64,000 bases of DNA from OCS116 cluster bacterium AG-390-A19 (lineage in GTDB: Bacteria; Pseudomonadota; Alphaproteobacteria; MED-G09). A program made the translations under genes and the position numbers. Under the pieces are notes generated by a model that worked only from the letters and a program-made list of their open reading frames with translations, was not told where the DNA came from and searched no databases. The stretch is taken from the NCBI GenBank assembly GCA_003278145.1, contig QCGV01000002.1, forward strand, positions 90,124 through 154,123, read 5' to 3'. Positions 19,445-30,963 of the stretch are shown here, in pieces (the stretch's first letter is position 1; each line of letters opens with the position of its first letter).

Positions 19445-19924
19445 ATGGAATTAAAAATTATTTCAATCGGGCAACTTAAAAACAATCCTATTTTAGAAAT
19501 ACAGAAAGATTATCAAAAAAGAATTTTAAATTTAAGTAAATCCGTTGGGTTTAAGAAACTTTTAATTAAGGAATTACCAATTTCAAAAAAGGTGTCGGTT
19601 AAAGAGCGGCAAATAGAAGAAACAGGAATAATTTCTAAATATATTGAAAAAAATAATTATAATATTTTTCTTGATAGCGATGGGGATAATATAGATTCCT
19701 TGGATATATCAAAGATTATTTCAAAAAATTCCTTCGATGGAAAAAATTTAATCTTTTTCATCGGTGGGCCAGATGGTTTTAATAAGGATATATTAAAAGC
19801 CGCTAATAAAATAATCTCATTTGGAAAAGTAACTTGGCCACACAAGCTTGTTAGAATTATGCTCCTCGAACAATTGTATAGAGGTATAACAATATTAAAA
19901 AATCATCCTTATCACAGAAATTAG
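19445..19924 (+). CDS. rlmH: 23S rRNA pseudouridine-1915 N3-methyltransferase RlmH
   Basis: This 159-residue SPOUT methyltransferase contains the knotted SAM-binding segments LIFFIGGPDGF and the C-terminal LVRIMLLEQLYRGITILKNHPYHRN, which are diagnostic for RlmH. It modifies helix 69 of 23S rRNA. It follows rsfS directly, as in most bacteria. No M23 peptidase gene, often seen next in alphaproteobacteria, lies between it and ctpA. Confidence 0.96.
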   Translation: MELKIISIGQLKNNPILEIQKDYQKRILNLSKSVGFKKLLIKELPISKKVSVKERQIEETGIISKYIEKNNYNIFLDSDGDNIDSLDISKIISKNSFDGKNLIFFIGGPDGFNKDILKAANKIISFGKVTWPHKLVRIMLLEQLYRGITILKNHPYHRN

Positions 19925-19984
19925 AAAAAAATTTGCCTTTATTTTATTGTTATATGAGATAAGAATACGTCCAGAGAAAATCTG

Positions 19985-21280
19985 ATGAAAAAAATTTTAA
20001 GCCCAACATTACTCCTAATTTTTCTTAAACTAACCTTATGGTCGAATTTATTTGCATCAGAAAAAATTAAAGTAGAAAATGAAGAACTTCTCCAATCCGT
20101 TATTAAGCTTGTTCAGGAAGAATATATTGATGAAACTAAGGAAGATGAAATTATTGAATCTGCAATTAACGGAATGCTTCAATCACTTGATCCACACTCT
20201 GTATATTTAAATCAAAAAGATTTTAAAGAATTAACAAGCGATACTAAAGGTGAGTTTGGAGGGCTTGGGATTGAAGTTACGATGGAGAAAGGACTAATAA
20301 AAGTAATTTCACCAATTGATAAAACACCTGCTGAGAGGGCTGGTATTATCGAAGGTGATTTAATAACCCATATAAATAAAGATCCTATTTTGGGGAAAAG
20401 CCTGTCAGAAGCTGTTTCTTTAATGAGGGGAAAACCAAATACAGAAATTGAAATTACTATTGCCAGACAGGGTCTTGAAGAAGGTTTTGATCTAAAGCTG
20501 ATTAGAGAAATAATTAAGGTTCCCGGTGTACTAGTGAATATTAAAGGTGAGAAAAATGACATTGGATATATCAGAGTTTCTTCCTTCAATGAAAAAACCT
20601 CTGATGAACTTTATAAAGAAATAATTAAATTTGAATTTAATCCTAATAATCAAATCAAAAGTTATATTTTAGACCTCAGACGTAACCCAGGTGGCTTATT
20701 AAATCAAGCAATACAAGTTACAAATTTTTTTCTTGATGAGGGTAATATTGTTTCAACAAAAAGACCTCGTTTTGATAAGACAATCAATGAATACAAAGCA
20801 AAAAAAGGTGATCTAATTTTCGGAAAGCCACTTCTTGTGATAGTAAATGGGGGTTCTGCTTCTGCTTCAGAAATAGTTGCGGGTGCTTTACAAGATAACA
20901 AAAGAGCAATTATTTTAGGAACAAAGACATTTGGCAAAGGATCAGTTCAAACTTTATTCCCAATCGAAAAAAATAATCTTTTTTCACCAAATGATCTTTA
21001 TGGAGCAGTAAAATTAACAACAGCTGAATATTTCACCCCTTCAGGAAAATCTATACAAGCAAAGGGAATAGAGCCTGATATTATTATTACCCAAAATTTT
21101 GAGGATGAAAAAAATGACTCAATAACCGTAGGTGAAACAAAATTGAATAAATATATTAAAAATGAGAATGAAAATATTGAATCGGGTTCTTCGGCGTATA
21201 TACCTAATGAAGAAATAAAAGATATTCAACTTAATGAAGCAATTAAAATTTTATCTAATTTAAATAAAAAATTTAAATGA
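19985..21280 (+). CDS. ctpA: Carboxy-terminal processing protease (S41 family)
   Basis: This 431-residue serine protease begins with a hydrophobic signal sequence (ILSPTLLLIFLKLTLW) ending near FAS, so it is exported to the periplasm. A PDZ domain follows (GLGIEVTMEKGLIKVISPID; AGIIEGDLITHINKD). The catalytic Ser-Lys pair is in NGGSASASEIVAGALQD and GTKTFGKGSVQ. Family members trim C-termini and act in envelope maintenance. The rppH start overlaps its stop by 4 bases. Confidence 0.94.
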   Translation: MKKILSPTLLLIFLKLTLWSNLFASEKIKVENEELLQSVIKLVQEEYIDETKEDEIIESAINGMLQSLDPHSVYLNQKDFKELTSDTKGEFGGLGIEVTMEKGLIKVISPIDKTPAERAGIIEGDLITHINKDPILGKSLSEAVSLMRGKPNTEIEITIARQGLEEGFDLKLIREIIKVPGVLVNIKGEKNDIGYIRVSSFNEKTSDELYKEIIKFEFNPNNQIKSYILDLRRNPGGLLNQAIQVTNFFLDEGNIVSTKRPRFDKTINEYKAKKGDLIFGKPLLVIVNGGSASASEIVAGALQDNKRAIILGTKTFGKGSVQTLFPIEKNNLFSPNDLYGAVKLTTAEYFTPSGKSIQAKGIEPDIIITQNFEDEKNDSITVGETKLNKYIKNENENIESGSSAYIPNEEIKDIQLNEAIKILSNLNKKFK

Positions 21281-21792
21281 ATAATATTGAAAAAATTAAA
21301 AATAAATTAAAAATGCGAAAAGCTGTTGGCATTATTCTTATGAGAGATGATGGTTTAGTTTGGACAGGTAAAAGAAAAGATGGTCCAGGAGTTCGAAGCG
21401 GTGAAAGAAACCTTTGGCAAATGCCTCAAGGAGGAATAGATCAAGGAGAAAAGCCTATAGATGCTGCATATAGAGAATTAGAAGAAGAGACTGGTACTAA
21501 ATCTGCCAGGATTCTGTTTGAGCATGAATCGTGGTTTGAGTACGAATTACCAAATGAATTAATAGGAAAAGTTATAAGTGGCTTTAAAGGACAAAGACAG
21601 AAATGGTTTTTAATGAAGTTTACAGGAAATGATAGTGAATTTAATTTAAATAAACATACTCCAGAATTTGATGAATGGATGTGGAGAGATCTAAGTACAA
21701 TGCCTAACCTTGTTGTCGATTTTAAAAAAAAATTATATGAAGAATTGGTAAAGGAATTTACTGAAGAAATAAGTAAGAATAAAACTATATAA
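21277..21792 (+). CDS. rppH: RNA pyrophosphohydrolase (Nudix)
   Basis: This 171-residue Nudix hydrolase removes pyrophosphate from 5' ends of RNA to begin decay. The Nudix box reads GGIDQGEKPIDAAYRELEEE followed by TGT, and WQMPQGG precedes it as in RppH. The GFKGQRQKWFLMKFTG segment is also characteristic. It overlaps the ctpA stop by 4 bases (ATGA) and overlaps the convergent atpC 3' end by 8 bases. Confidence 0.94.
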   Translation: MNNIEKIKNKLKMRKAVGIILMRDDGLVWTGKRKDGPGVRSGERNLWQMPQGGIDQGEKPIDAAYRELEEETGTKSARILFEHESWFEYELPNELIGKVISGFKGQRQKWFLMKFTGNDSEFNLNKHTPEFDEWMWRDLSTMPNLVVDFKKKLYEELVKEFTEEISKNKTI

Positions 21793-22171
21793 AATTTTCT
21801 ATAAGGGATTTGCGTTCATCAAGCAAAACTTTTTCATCTTCTTCTGCAGAGGCTAACTTTTCATTGATAATATCAATTTCACTTTTTAAGACCTTGCTGT
21901 CTGAGTCAGATAAGTTAAGACTAGTTTCAGCAAGAATGGTCATTTTATCCTGAGTTATATCTGCAAAACCACCCTCAACAAGATATTTTTTTACTTTGCC
22001 TTGCTCGAAAGTAACTTCAACTATCCCCTGCCTAAGAGTTGTCATAAAGGGTGAGTGATCTGGAAGTATTCCTGCATCACCATCTATACCTGGTATAAGA
22101 ACCATATCAACTTCTGAAGAAACAATAGAGGCTTCTGGCGAAACAAAATCAAAGTTAATTTTATTATTCAT
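21785..22171 (-). CDS. atpC: ATP synthase F1 epsilon subunit
   Basis: This 128-residue subunit shows the N-terminal beta-sandwich motifs VSPEASIVSSEVDMVLIPGIDGDAGILPDHSPFMT and YLVEGGFADI, then a short C-terminal helical part (DIINEKLASAEEDEKVLLDE). It couples rotation to catalysis and can inhibit the enzyme. It is the last gene of atpHAGDC, 4 bases after atpD. The gene for F0 is not in this window, as usual for alphaproteobacteria. Confidence 0.95.
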   Translation of the reverse strand: MNNKINFDFVSPEASIVSSEVDMVLIPGIDGDAGILPDHSPFMTTLRQGIVEVTFEQGKVKKYLVEGGFADITQDKMTILAETSLNLSDSDSKVLKSEIDIINEKLASAEEDEKVLLDERKSLIENFI

Positions 22172-22175
22172 ATTA

Positions 22176-23627
<1,452 letters not shown>

Positions 23628-24512
23628 TTAAAGAGCTTCCGCTCCTGAAATAATTTCAATTAGCTCAGATGTGATTGTTGCTTGTCGCGATCTGTTATAT
23701 GTAATTGTCAATTTATCAATCATCTCATCTGCATTTCGTGTAGCATTATCCATAGCAGTCATTCGAGCACCTTGTTCACTCGCAAAATTCTCTAAGAGCG
23801 CACTAAAAACCTGAATTGATAAGTTCTTTGGCAACAAGTCACTTAAAATTTCAACCTCACCAGGTTCATATTCATAGCATGCCTCCTGTGATGGGTTATC
23901 TTCATTATCATCTACTTGAAGATTACATGGAATAATCACTTGTTCAGTAGGAATTTGAGTTAGTACAGACTCAAATTTTGAGAAATAAAGATGGCAAATA
24001 TCAAATTTATCTTCTTCAAAAAGTGTAATAATTTTTTGAGCTATTTGATCACCCTGCACAAAACTTAGATTACGAACTTCTGAAAAATCAAAAAAGTCTA
24101 CTATTTTGTTACCAAATTCACTAGATAAAGAAGCTTTTCCTTTTTTGCCAACACAAATAAACTCTACTTCCTTTCCTGCATTTATTAATTCTCTAGCTTT
24201 TTGACTTGCTAACCTAGTAATAGATGAATTAAAACCACCACACAGACCACGCTCAGATGTTGCAATGACAAATAAATATCTTTGTGATTTACCATTTCCT
24301 ACCAAAAGTTTTGGTGCATTATCATCACCTTCCATTTCCCTTGATAAATTACCAACAACTTGAAATAATTTATCAGAATATGGTCTTGTAGACTCAACAG
24401 CGTCTTGAGCTTTTCTAAGCTTAGATGCTGCAACCATTTGCATCGCTCTTGTGATCTTTTGTGTTGAGGCAACACTGGATATTCTATTTCTAAGTTCTTT
24501 TAAGTTAGCCAT
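23628..24512 (-). CDS. atpG: ATP synthase F1 gamma subunit
   Basis: This 294-residue rotor shaft has terminal coiled-coil helices with the conserved ends LRNRISSVASTQKITRAMQMVAASKLRKAQ and ARMTAMDNATRNADEMID, followed by YNRSRQATITSELIEI. The central Rossmann-like part contains SERGLCGGFNSS. It lies 6 bases after atpA and 30 before atpD. Confidence 0.97.
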   Translation of the reverse strand: MANLKELRNRISSVASTQKITRAMQMVAASKLRKAQDAVESTRPYSDKLFQVVGNLSREMEGDDNAPKLLVGNGKSQRYLFVIATSERGLCGGFNSSITRLASQKARELINAGKEVEFICVGKKGKASLSSEFGNKIVDFFDFSEVRNLSFVQGDQIAQKIITLFEEDKFDICHLYFSKFESVLTQIPTEQVIIPCNLQVDDNEDNPSQEACYEYEPGEVEILSDLLPKNLSIQVFSALLENFASEQGARMTAMDNATRNADEMIDKLTITYNRSRQATITSELIEIISGAEAL

Positions 24513-24518
24513 AATTAA

Positions 24519-26057
24519 TTAACTATTTTTTTTAAAATTATCCAAAAAACTATCTAATGCTTTTTTAAGAAGTTCTTCACTTTCATCACTTAATGTATTA
24601 CTAGATTTAATATCATCAAGGATGTTTGCGTAGTCTTTCTTAATAGAATCCATTAGTTGATTTTCAAAATCAGAAATTTGATTTACTTCAATTGTGTCCA
24701 TATATCCATTTACACCAGCATATAGAAGAACAACTTGTTCTTCAGAAGCTAATGGCGAAAATTGACCCTGTTTTAATAATTCAGTAAGACGTTCACCTCT
24801 CGCAAGAAGCTTTTGAGTTGAGGCGTCTAAATCTGATCCAAACTGTGAAAAGGCTGCCATTTCTCTATATTGAGCAAGTTCACCTTTAATGGATCCAGCA
24901 ACTTTCTTCATTGCTTTTGTCTGTGCAGCAGAACCAACTCGAGAAACTGAAAGTCCAACGTTAACAGCTGGTCTTATTCCTTGAAAGAATAGATCAGTTT
25001 CTAAAAAGATTTGACCATCTGTAATTGAAATTACGTTAGTTGGTATGTAAGCAGAAACGTCATTTGCCTGAGTTTCAATAATAGGAAGAGCTGTTAGTGA
25101 ACCTCCACCATTATCATCATTAAGTTTTGCAGCACGTTCTAGTAAACGCGAATGAAGATAAAAAACATCACCTGGATATGCTTCACGTCCTGGTGGTCTT
25201 CTTAATAAAAGAGACATTTGCCTATAAGCAACAGCTTGTTTAGATAAATCATCATATACAACTAGTGCATGCATAGAGTTATCACGGAAGAATTCTCCCA
25301 TTGCACAACCAGTGAAAGGTGCTAAAAATTGAAGCGGTGCTGGTTCAGAAGCTGTAGCAGCAACAACAATTGAATACTCTAAGGCTCCGTTTTCCTCTAA
25401 AGTCTTTACTATTTGTGCAACAGAGGATCTTTTTTGACCAATAGCAACATATATACAATATAGTTTTTCATTCTCATCGCCAGATGCATTCACTTCTTTT
25501 TGATTTAGTATTGTATCAACTGCTACGGCAGTTTTACCTGTTTGTCTATCTCCAATAATTAGCTCTCTTTGGCCTCTTCCGATTGGTATCAGAGAGTCAA
25601 TTGCCTTTAGACCTGTCTGCATTGGCTCATTAACAGACTGTCTTGGAATAATGCCTGGAGCTTTAACATCAACTCTTCGCATTTCAGAAGATTCTATTGG
25701 TCCTTTTCCATCAATTGGATTTCCAAGTGAGTCAACAACTCTTCCAAGAAGACCTTTTCCTACAGGTACCTCCACAATAGAACCTGTCCTTTTAACAGTA
25801 TCACCCTCCTTAATTGATGAGTCATCTCCAAAAATAACGACACCAACATTATCTTCCTCTAGGTTTAATGCCATGCCCTTAATATTGCCTGGAAATTCAA
25901 CCATTTCACCAGCCTCAACATTATCAAGACCATAAATCCTCGCTATACCATCTCCAACAGATAAAACCTGACCGATTTCAGAAACTTCGGCTTCCTTGCC
26001 AAATTCTTTTACTTTCTTTTTTAAAATTGCTGATATCTCAGCTGGTTGTATATCCAT
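24519..26057 (-). CDS. atpA: ATP synthase F1 alpha subunit
   Basis: This 512-residue non-catalytic nucleotide-binding subunit has the P-loop [51 protein letters not shown] and [15 protein letters not shown]. The N-terminus [14 protein letters not shown] is typical of alphaproteobacteria. It is 2 bases from atpH and 6 from atpG. Confidence 0.98.
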   Translation of the reverse strand: MDIQPAEISAILKKKVKEFGKEAEVSEIGQVLSVGDGIARIYGLDNVEAGEMVEFPGNIKGMALNLEEDNVGVVIFGDDSSIKEGDTVKRTGSIVEVPVGKGLLGRVVDSLGNPIDGKGPIESSEMRRVDVKAPGIIPRQSVNEPMQTGLKAIDSLIPIGRGQRELIIGDRQTGKTAVAVDTILNQKEVNASGDENEKLYCIYVAIGQKRSSVAQIVKTLEENGALEYSIVVAATASEPAPLQFLAPFTGCAMGEFFRDNSMHALVVYDDLSKQAVAYRQMSLLLRRPPGREAYPGDVFYLHSRLLERAAKLNDDNGGGSLTALPIIETQANDVSAYIPTNVISITDGQIFLETDLFFQGIRPAVNVGLSVSRVGSAAQTKAMKKVAGSIKGELAQYREMAAFSQFGSDLDASTQKLLARGERLTELLKQGQFSPLASEEQVVLLYAGVNGYMDTIEVNQISDFENQLMDSIKKDYANILDDIKSSNTLSDESEELLKKALDSFLDNFKKNS

Positions 26058-26059
26058 TA

Positions 26060-26629
26060 TTAAACCTCATTCATAACATTTTTAATTGATTTTAACCGGG
26101 TTAGAAGCGAAGTATCTATCATTTTAGATCCCATTTGTACCACTAAACCGCCCAAAATTTCTTCATCAATAATTACCTCAACATCAATATCTAATGAAAA
26201 ATGATCAGATAACATCGATTTTATATTTTCCTTTTGCTTGTCGCTCATAGGCTTAGCAGAAGTTACTTTTGCAGTTGCTTGTTTATTTAAATTTAGCAAA
26301 AAAGAATGAAAAGCTTTTATTATCTCAGGTAATAAAGATAATCTTCTATTTTCACATAACACACCAATAAAATTTTTAATTATTCCATCAATTTTCATTG
26401 TTTCCAAAATATCATTCATTAAAGAAAGTTGCTCATCAGCAGAGAAAATTGGGCTTTTAATAACAGACTTAAAATCATTATTGTTGTCTATTAAGGAAGA
26501 AAGCGACATTAGCTGGGTATCAATTTCTTTGATAAAGTTATTATTTTTTTCTTCTTGAGCGATCTCAAAAAGAGATAATGCATACCTACCCGGCAACCCT
26601 ACTGCAGAATCTGATATTGATTGATTCAT
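26060..26629 (-). CDS. atpH: ATP synthase F1 delta subunit
   Basis: This 189-residue peripheral-stalk subunit links F1 to the b subunits. It shows [14 protein letters not shown] near the N-terminus, a central [21 protein letters not shown] helix and the C-terminal [25 protein letters not shown]. It is the first gene of atpHAGDC. A 139-bp gap to priA, which is read on the same strand, should hold the operon promoter, but I found no hexamers good enough to call. Confidence 0.95.
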   Translation of the reverse strand: MNQSISDSAVGLPGRYALSLFEIAQEEKNNNFIKEIDTQLMSLSSLIDNNNDFKSVIKSPIFSADEQLSLMNDILETMKIDGIIKNFIGVLCENRRLSLLPEIIKAFHSFLLNLNKQATAKVTSAKPMSDKQKENIKSMLSDHFSLDIDVEVIIDEEILGGLVVQMGSKMIDTSLLTRLKSIKNVMNEV

Positions 26630-26768
26630 AAAATATAACCTATTTTTTATAAGTTATTGAATAATAACGATAATTTATAAATAATGTCTCCAAAAGATAT
26701 TTTTAAAATCTTTATTAAATGGTGGTAACACAAGCTTTTCATCCATGCAATATCAGAAAGCAATTCTC

Positions 26769-28919
26769 TTATAAAAAATAATAAGGATCTATATCAATAG
26801 ACATCCTAATAGAAGAAGGTTTTTTTAAATTATTAGTCCATAAATATAAAAACTTTTGAATATTTATATTTTTATTTGCTTTTACAAGAAATCTATAGCG
26901 CAATCTTCCCCTTACTTTTGTAATTGATGCTGGAGCAGGTCCAAGAACAGAAACATCTTTTACAGAAGGCACATTTCTTTTTAAAACTGTACAGAAGGAA
27001 ATTATCTTTTCCTCATCTTTATCCGATAGAATAATTGACGCTAATTTTCCATATGGAGGTAATTTATTTTTTTTCCTAATATTAAGCTCAGTTTCAATAA
27101 ATTCATCCCTTGTACCTTTTATAAGCGACTGTATTACTGGGTGATTAGGAAAATATGTTTGCAAAAAGGCTCTTCCTTCACGATCTTCTCTACCGGCCCT
27201 TCCTGCAACTTGATGCAATAACTGATAAGTCCTTTCAGCGGCTCTTAAATCTCCATTAGCCATTCCTAAGTCAGCGTCAATGACTCCAACACATGTTAGA
27301 GAAGGGAAATGATGACCTTTAGAAATAATCTGAGTACCGACTAAAATATCCACCAAACCATTTTTCATATCAGATAAAATTTTATTGGACTTAGTAGAAT
27401 TATCTGATGATAAGGACTCAACTCTTGAATTAGGAAAATAGGACTTAATCTCTTCAGTAACTCTTTCTACTCCAGGTCCATAGGCGATGAGAGAGTTTTT
27501 TGAATTACAAGAATTACAATCTTTAGTTGACTTAATAGAAAATCCACATTGATGGCAAATTAACTTTAAATTATACTTATGCTCAACTAGATACGAGTCA
27601 CATTTCGGGCACTCTAAACGACTTCCACATTTCCTACATAAGGTTAAAGGTGCATAGCCTCGTCTATTTAAAAAGATTAGAGCTTGTTCATTGTTTAATA
27701 ATGATTTTTTTATCTCGCCCTTTAGAGCTTCGGATATCCATTCCTGATTCTTATAATCCTCATCACGCATATCAATAAAATTAATTAAAGGTAATTTAGC
27801 TTTACCAATTCTCTTCGGCAAACTTAGCTTTGAATACTTGCCTTTATTAATATTATAAATTGTTTCAAGTGATGGAGTGGCCGATACAAGTACTACAGTG
27901 GCCATTTCGTGAAAACCCAACGAAATAGCCATATCTCTTGCATTATAAATTACGCCCTCTTGCTGCTTATACGTTATGTCATGTTCTTCATCCACGACAA
28001 TTAAGCCTAAATTATTAAAGGGTAGAAACAGAGAAGACCTTGCCCCAATTATTAACTTTGAGTCTCCTGTAAATATATCTTGCCAAATATCCTTTCTTTT
28101 ACCTTTAGATAAATTTGAATGCCACATTACTGGTTTAATACCAAAACGTGATTCTATTCTTTTAAAGAGATCTGCTGTTAAAGAAATTTCTGGTAATAAT
28201 ATTAATGACTGTTTTTTCTTACTAAGAGATTTTTCAACAGCTTCAAAATACACTTCAGTTTTTCCTGAACCCGTTACACCATCAATTAGAAAACAATTAT
28301 ATTTATTATCACTAATAGATTTATTAATCTTATCTCTAGATTTCTTTTGATGATCATTTAAATCAACCTTAGATATATTTTTAAGATTTATATCTAATGC
28401 TCCTCTAAATGATGTAGGTGCTAAACATTTTTTATTAATTAAATCTCTTATTACTGACCGAGAGACTTTTGTTTCATCAACTATTTCTTTTAAAGAAAAG
28501 CATTTATCATTAATGAAAACTTTTTTGATCCTATCTCTTGAAGATGTTTTTCTTATTTTTTCATAATTTTTTTCGTCAAATCTGTACTTTAGATATGGTT
28601 TCTTTTTTTCTAATAAATATGATTGAGGTATAAATAATTTTAAAATTTTTCCTAAGTTTGAGTAATTATAATTACTCATAAACTTTATAAATTTAATCCT
28701 ATCATTTGAAAAAATAAACTGAGGATAATAATCAATAATTTCTTTTAATTTAGATTTTTCTATTTTTTCGTCGCTATCATCCCATATTATACCAAAAAGC
28801 TCCCTCGATCTAAAAGGAGCCTTAACTATCATTCCTTTTTTTATATTAAATTCCGCAGGCACCAAATATTGATATGCCTTGTCTGAGTTAGTAGCTAAAA
28901 GAACAGAAATTTTTTTCAT
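26769..28919 (-). CDS. priA: Primosomal protein N', replication restart helicase PriA
   Basis: This 716-residue superfamily 2 helicase rebuilds replication forks. The P-loop is [13 protein letters not shown] and the DEAH box reads [13 protein letters not shown] zinc-binding region has paired CxxC motifs ([29 protein letters not shown]). Helicase motifs V and VI are [12 protein letters not shown] and HQVAGRAGR. It lies upstream of atpH on the same strand and is divergent from the transaldolase-like gene. Confidence 0.97.
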   Translation of the reverse strand: MKKISVLLATNSDKAYQYLVPAEFNIKKGMIVKAPFRSRELFGIIWDDSDEKIEKSKLKEIIDYYPQFIFSNDRIKFIKFMSNYNYSNLGKILKLFIPQSYLLEKKKPYLKYRFDEKNYEKIRKTSSRDRIKKVFINDKCFSLKEIVDETKVSRSVIRDLINKKCLAPTSFRGALDINLKNISKVDLNDHQKKSRDKINKSISDNKYNCFLIDGVTGSGKTEVYFEAVEKSLSKKKQSLILLPEISLTADLFKRIESRFGIKPVMWHSNLSKGKRKDIWQDIFTGDSKLIIGARSSLFLPFNNLGLIVVDEEHDITYKQQEGVIYNARDMAISLGFHEMATVVLVSATPSLETIYNINKGKYSKLSLPKRIGKAKLPLINFIDMRDEDYKNQEWISEALKGEIKKSLLNNEQALIFLNRRGYAPLTLCRKCGSRLECPKCDSYLVEHKYNLKLICHQCGFSIKSTKDCNSCNSKNSLIAYGPGVERVTEEIKSYFPNSRVESLSSDNSTKSNKILSDMKNGLVDILVGTQIISKGHHFPSLTCVGVIDADLGMANGDLRAAERTYQLLHQVAGRAGREDREGRAFLQTYFPNHPVIQSLIKGTRDEFIETELNIRKKNKLPPYGKLASIILSDKDEEKIISFCTVLKRNVPSVKDVSVLGPAPASITKVRGRLRYRFLVKANKNINIQKFLYLWTNNLKKPSSIRMSIDIDPYYFL

Positions 28920-29001
28920 CTTATCAAATTCACATTACATAAAATATGCTACACTTGCATCGAAATATATTGAGTCGCAACTAACAAAAGGAATAATCAT
29001 T

Positions 29002-29658
29002 ATGAAATTTTTTATAGATAGCGCAGATATTAATGCAATAAAGAAATTTTCAAAAATCGGAATGGTAGATGGTGTAACAACAAACCCTTCAATTATTGCA
29101 AAGTCGGGGAGAGATATTAGAGAGGTTATTACAGAAATATGTGGAATTGTTGAGGGCCCAGTCAGTGCAGAAGTAACAGCTACTCAAGCTAAAAAAATGA
29201 TAGAAGAAGGAGAATACCTAAGTAAAATTGCAAAGAATGTTGCTGTAAAAGTTCCGTTAACCTGGGATGGCCTCGAGACATGTAAGGTGTTATCAGATCA
29301 GGGTATAATGGTAAATGTAACTTTATGTTTCTCCTCACAACAGGCATTATTAGCAGCAAAGGCAGGTGCAAGCTTTATCTCTCCTTTTATTGGAAGGCTT
29401 GATGACATTGGTGAGGATGGCATGGATTTAATAAAGGATATAAGAGAAATTTATGATAATTACTCCAATCTAAGTACAGAAATTTTAGCTGCATCGATTA
29501 GGACAACTGACCACGTCCGAAGAGCTGCAATAATTGGTGCTGATGTTTCTACATTACCTCCTTCTGTTTTAGAGGAATTAGCTATGCATCCATTAACTGA
29601 TAAAGGGTTGAAAGCATTCTTAGATGATTGGGAAAAAAGTGGTCAGACGATAATGTAA
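29002..29658 (+). CDS. Transaldolase-like / fructose-6-phosphate aldolase (TalC/FsaA type)
   Basis: This 218-residue short transaldolase has [16 protein letters not shown] at the start, [11 protein letters not shown], and the Schiff-base Lys in [39 protein letters not shown] follows. The track start at 28879 lies inside the priA region. The ATG at 29002 has AAAGGA upstream and begins exactly where homology begins. Such proteins are annotated either as transaldolase or fructose-6-phosphate aldolase, and sequence alone does not decide. The place between priA and a Xer recombinase is conserved in alphaproteobacteria. Confidence 0.92.
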   Translation: MKFFIDSADINAIKKFSKIGMVDGVTTNPSIIAKSGRDIREVITEICGIVEGPVSAEVTATQAKKMIEEGEYLSKIAKNVAVKVPLTWDGLETCKVLSDQGIMVNVTLCFSSQQALLAAKAGASFISPFIGRLDDIGEDGMDLIKDIREIYDNYSNLSTEILAASIRTTDHVRRAAIIGADVSTLPPSVLEELAMHPLTDKGLKAFLDDWEKSGQTIM

Positions 29659-29664
29659 TTAAGT

Positions 29665-30963
29665 ATGAAAGAATTAGTAGATTTTTTACCAAAGTCAATA
29701 AAGTTCAATTCCGCCTCTGATGATCTTAAGGAGGAATGTTTTAATTTTTTGAAATCGTTTGAGTTACAAGGTAAAAGTCAATTAACCATAGTAGAATATT
29801 CTAGAACAATATCTCACTTTATAACGTTTTTAGAGAATTATTTAGGACATCAAGTCAAGTTAGTTGATATAAAAAATTTAGATAAGATATCAATTAGCTC
29901 GTATTTGGCATTTTACAGAAATCCAGAAAAAAATAATTTTTTAAAAAATATTAAAAATAATTTCCAAAGTCAGAAATATTTTTTTGTAACAAAAACTCCA
30001 AAGAAAATTTTAGATGAAGATAAAGTATTTTTTTCTAAAAAAGATACTTTAAAACTGCTTGAGGATTTAGAGATATTCTTTGGTGGCCAAATAAAAAAAG
30101 GAATAGAAATTGAAAAATCTATAAAAATTAAAAATGTTTACAGCAAAGTTGAGAGACTAAGAAGAAACGGTTGTATTAAATTAGATAAAGTTAAGAAAGA
30201 AAAATCATCGAGAAGTGTTGCTAGAAATATATCAGTATTAAGAACTTTCATAGATTTTTTAAGTAAGTCCAATAAGTGGGAAAATCATGCAATTAATAAA
30301 ATTGAATCTTCAAAATATATTTCTAGAACAGATGATAAAGTATTTGAGGAACAAGATATTATAGAGTTTCTAAATTTTATTGATCCAGATATTCAATCAA
30401 AAAATATTAATGATAAATTTTTTAGCTGGGAGCATAGAAGGGATTTAGCTATTTTGTATTTTTTATATTCATCAGGACTAAGAGTTTCAGAAATTCTTCA
30501 ATTTAAGATGAAGGATTATCCTTTTAAAGAATATACAAAAATCATAGGTAAAGGTAAAAAAGAGAGATATGTAATAATTTTAGATGTGGTAAATGAAAAA
30601 ATTAAACATTATTTAAATAATCTCTTGGAAAGCGAGACAAGTATTACATTAGAAAAAAATGATCCTCTTTTCCTTAAGTATATAAATGGATTAAAAAAAA
30701 ATTTATCGTCAAGAGATATTCAAAGAACAATGAAAAAATTAATCAATGGATTTGAAGGTAATTATCCCATTCATTCTACACCTCACTCTTTAAGGCACAG
30801 CTTTGCATCGCATATATTAAGGGGTGGAACAGATATAAGAGCAATACAAGAATTATTAGGACACAGTAGCCTAACAAGTACACAAATTTACACCGAACTA
30901 AATGAAAAAACCCTACTCGATGTTTATGATAAATCTCATCCCCACACAGGGAAAAAAGAATAA
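29665..30963 (+). CDS. Tyrosine recombinase, XerC-like, with an insertion in the core-binding domain
   Basis: This 432-residue protein is well above the 290-320 residues usual for XerC/XerD. Catalytic residues are intact: R273 in SSGLRVSE, K296 in GKGKKER, H374 and R377 in HSLRHSF, H400 in LGHSS and Y409 in TQIYTEL. The SAM-like core-binding domain appears split. Residues 40-85 match its first half and 181-217 (SSRSVARNISVLRTF) its second, with about 95 Lys/Glu-rich residues between. The place beside fsa and priA fits chromosomal XerC, acting at dif. No phage or att features surround it. It abuts lpdA at the stop codons. Confidence 0.85.
   Translation: MKELVDFLPKSIKFNSASDDLKEECFNFLKSFELQGKSQLTIVEYSRTISHFITFLENYLGHQVKLVDIKNLDKISISSYLAFYRNPEKNNFLKNIKNNFQSQKYFFVTKTPKKILDEDKVFFSKKDTLKLLEDLEIFFGGQIKKGIEIEKSIKIKNVYSKVERLRRNGCIKLDKVKKEKSSRSVARNISVLRTFIDFLSKSNKWENHAINKIESSKYISRTDDKVFEEQDIIEFLNFIDPDIQSKNINDKFFSWEHRRDLAILYFLYSSGLRVSEILQFKMKDYPFKEYTKIIGKGKKERYVIILDVVNEKIKHYLNNLLESETSITLEKNDPLFLKYINGLKKNLSSRDIQRTMKKLINGFEGNYPIHSTPHSLRHSFASHILRGGTDIRAIQELLGHSSLTSTQIYTELNEKTLLDVYDKSHPHTGKKE

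Noticed and set aside
20212-20589. Minus-strand ORF of 125 residues inside ctpA
   Set aside because: It shadows a clear ctpA coding frame, has no recognised domain and no ribosome binding site worth noting.
28879-29001. N-terminal extension of the transaldolase-like gene in the ORF track
   Set aside because: It overlaps the priA start and promoter region, has no homology, and a good ribosome binding site precedes the ATG at 29002.
29665-30963. Phage or genomic-island integrase
   Set aside because: The recombinase sits in the conserved fsa/priA neighbourhood with no phage genes, tRNA or att repeats next to it, so a chromosomal Xer role fits better.
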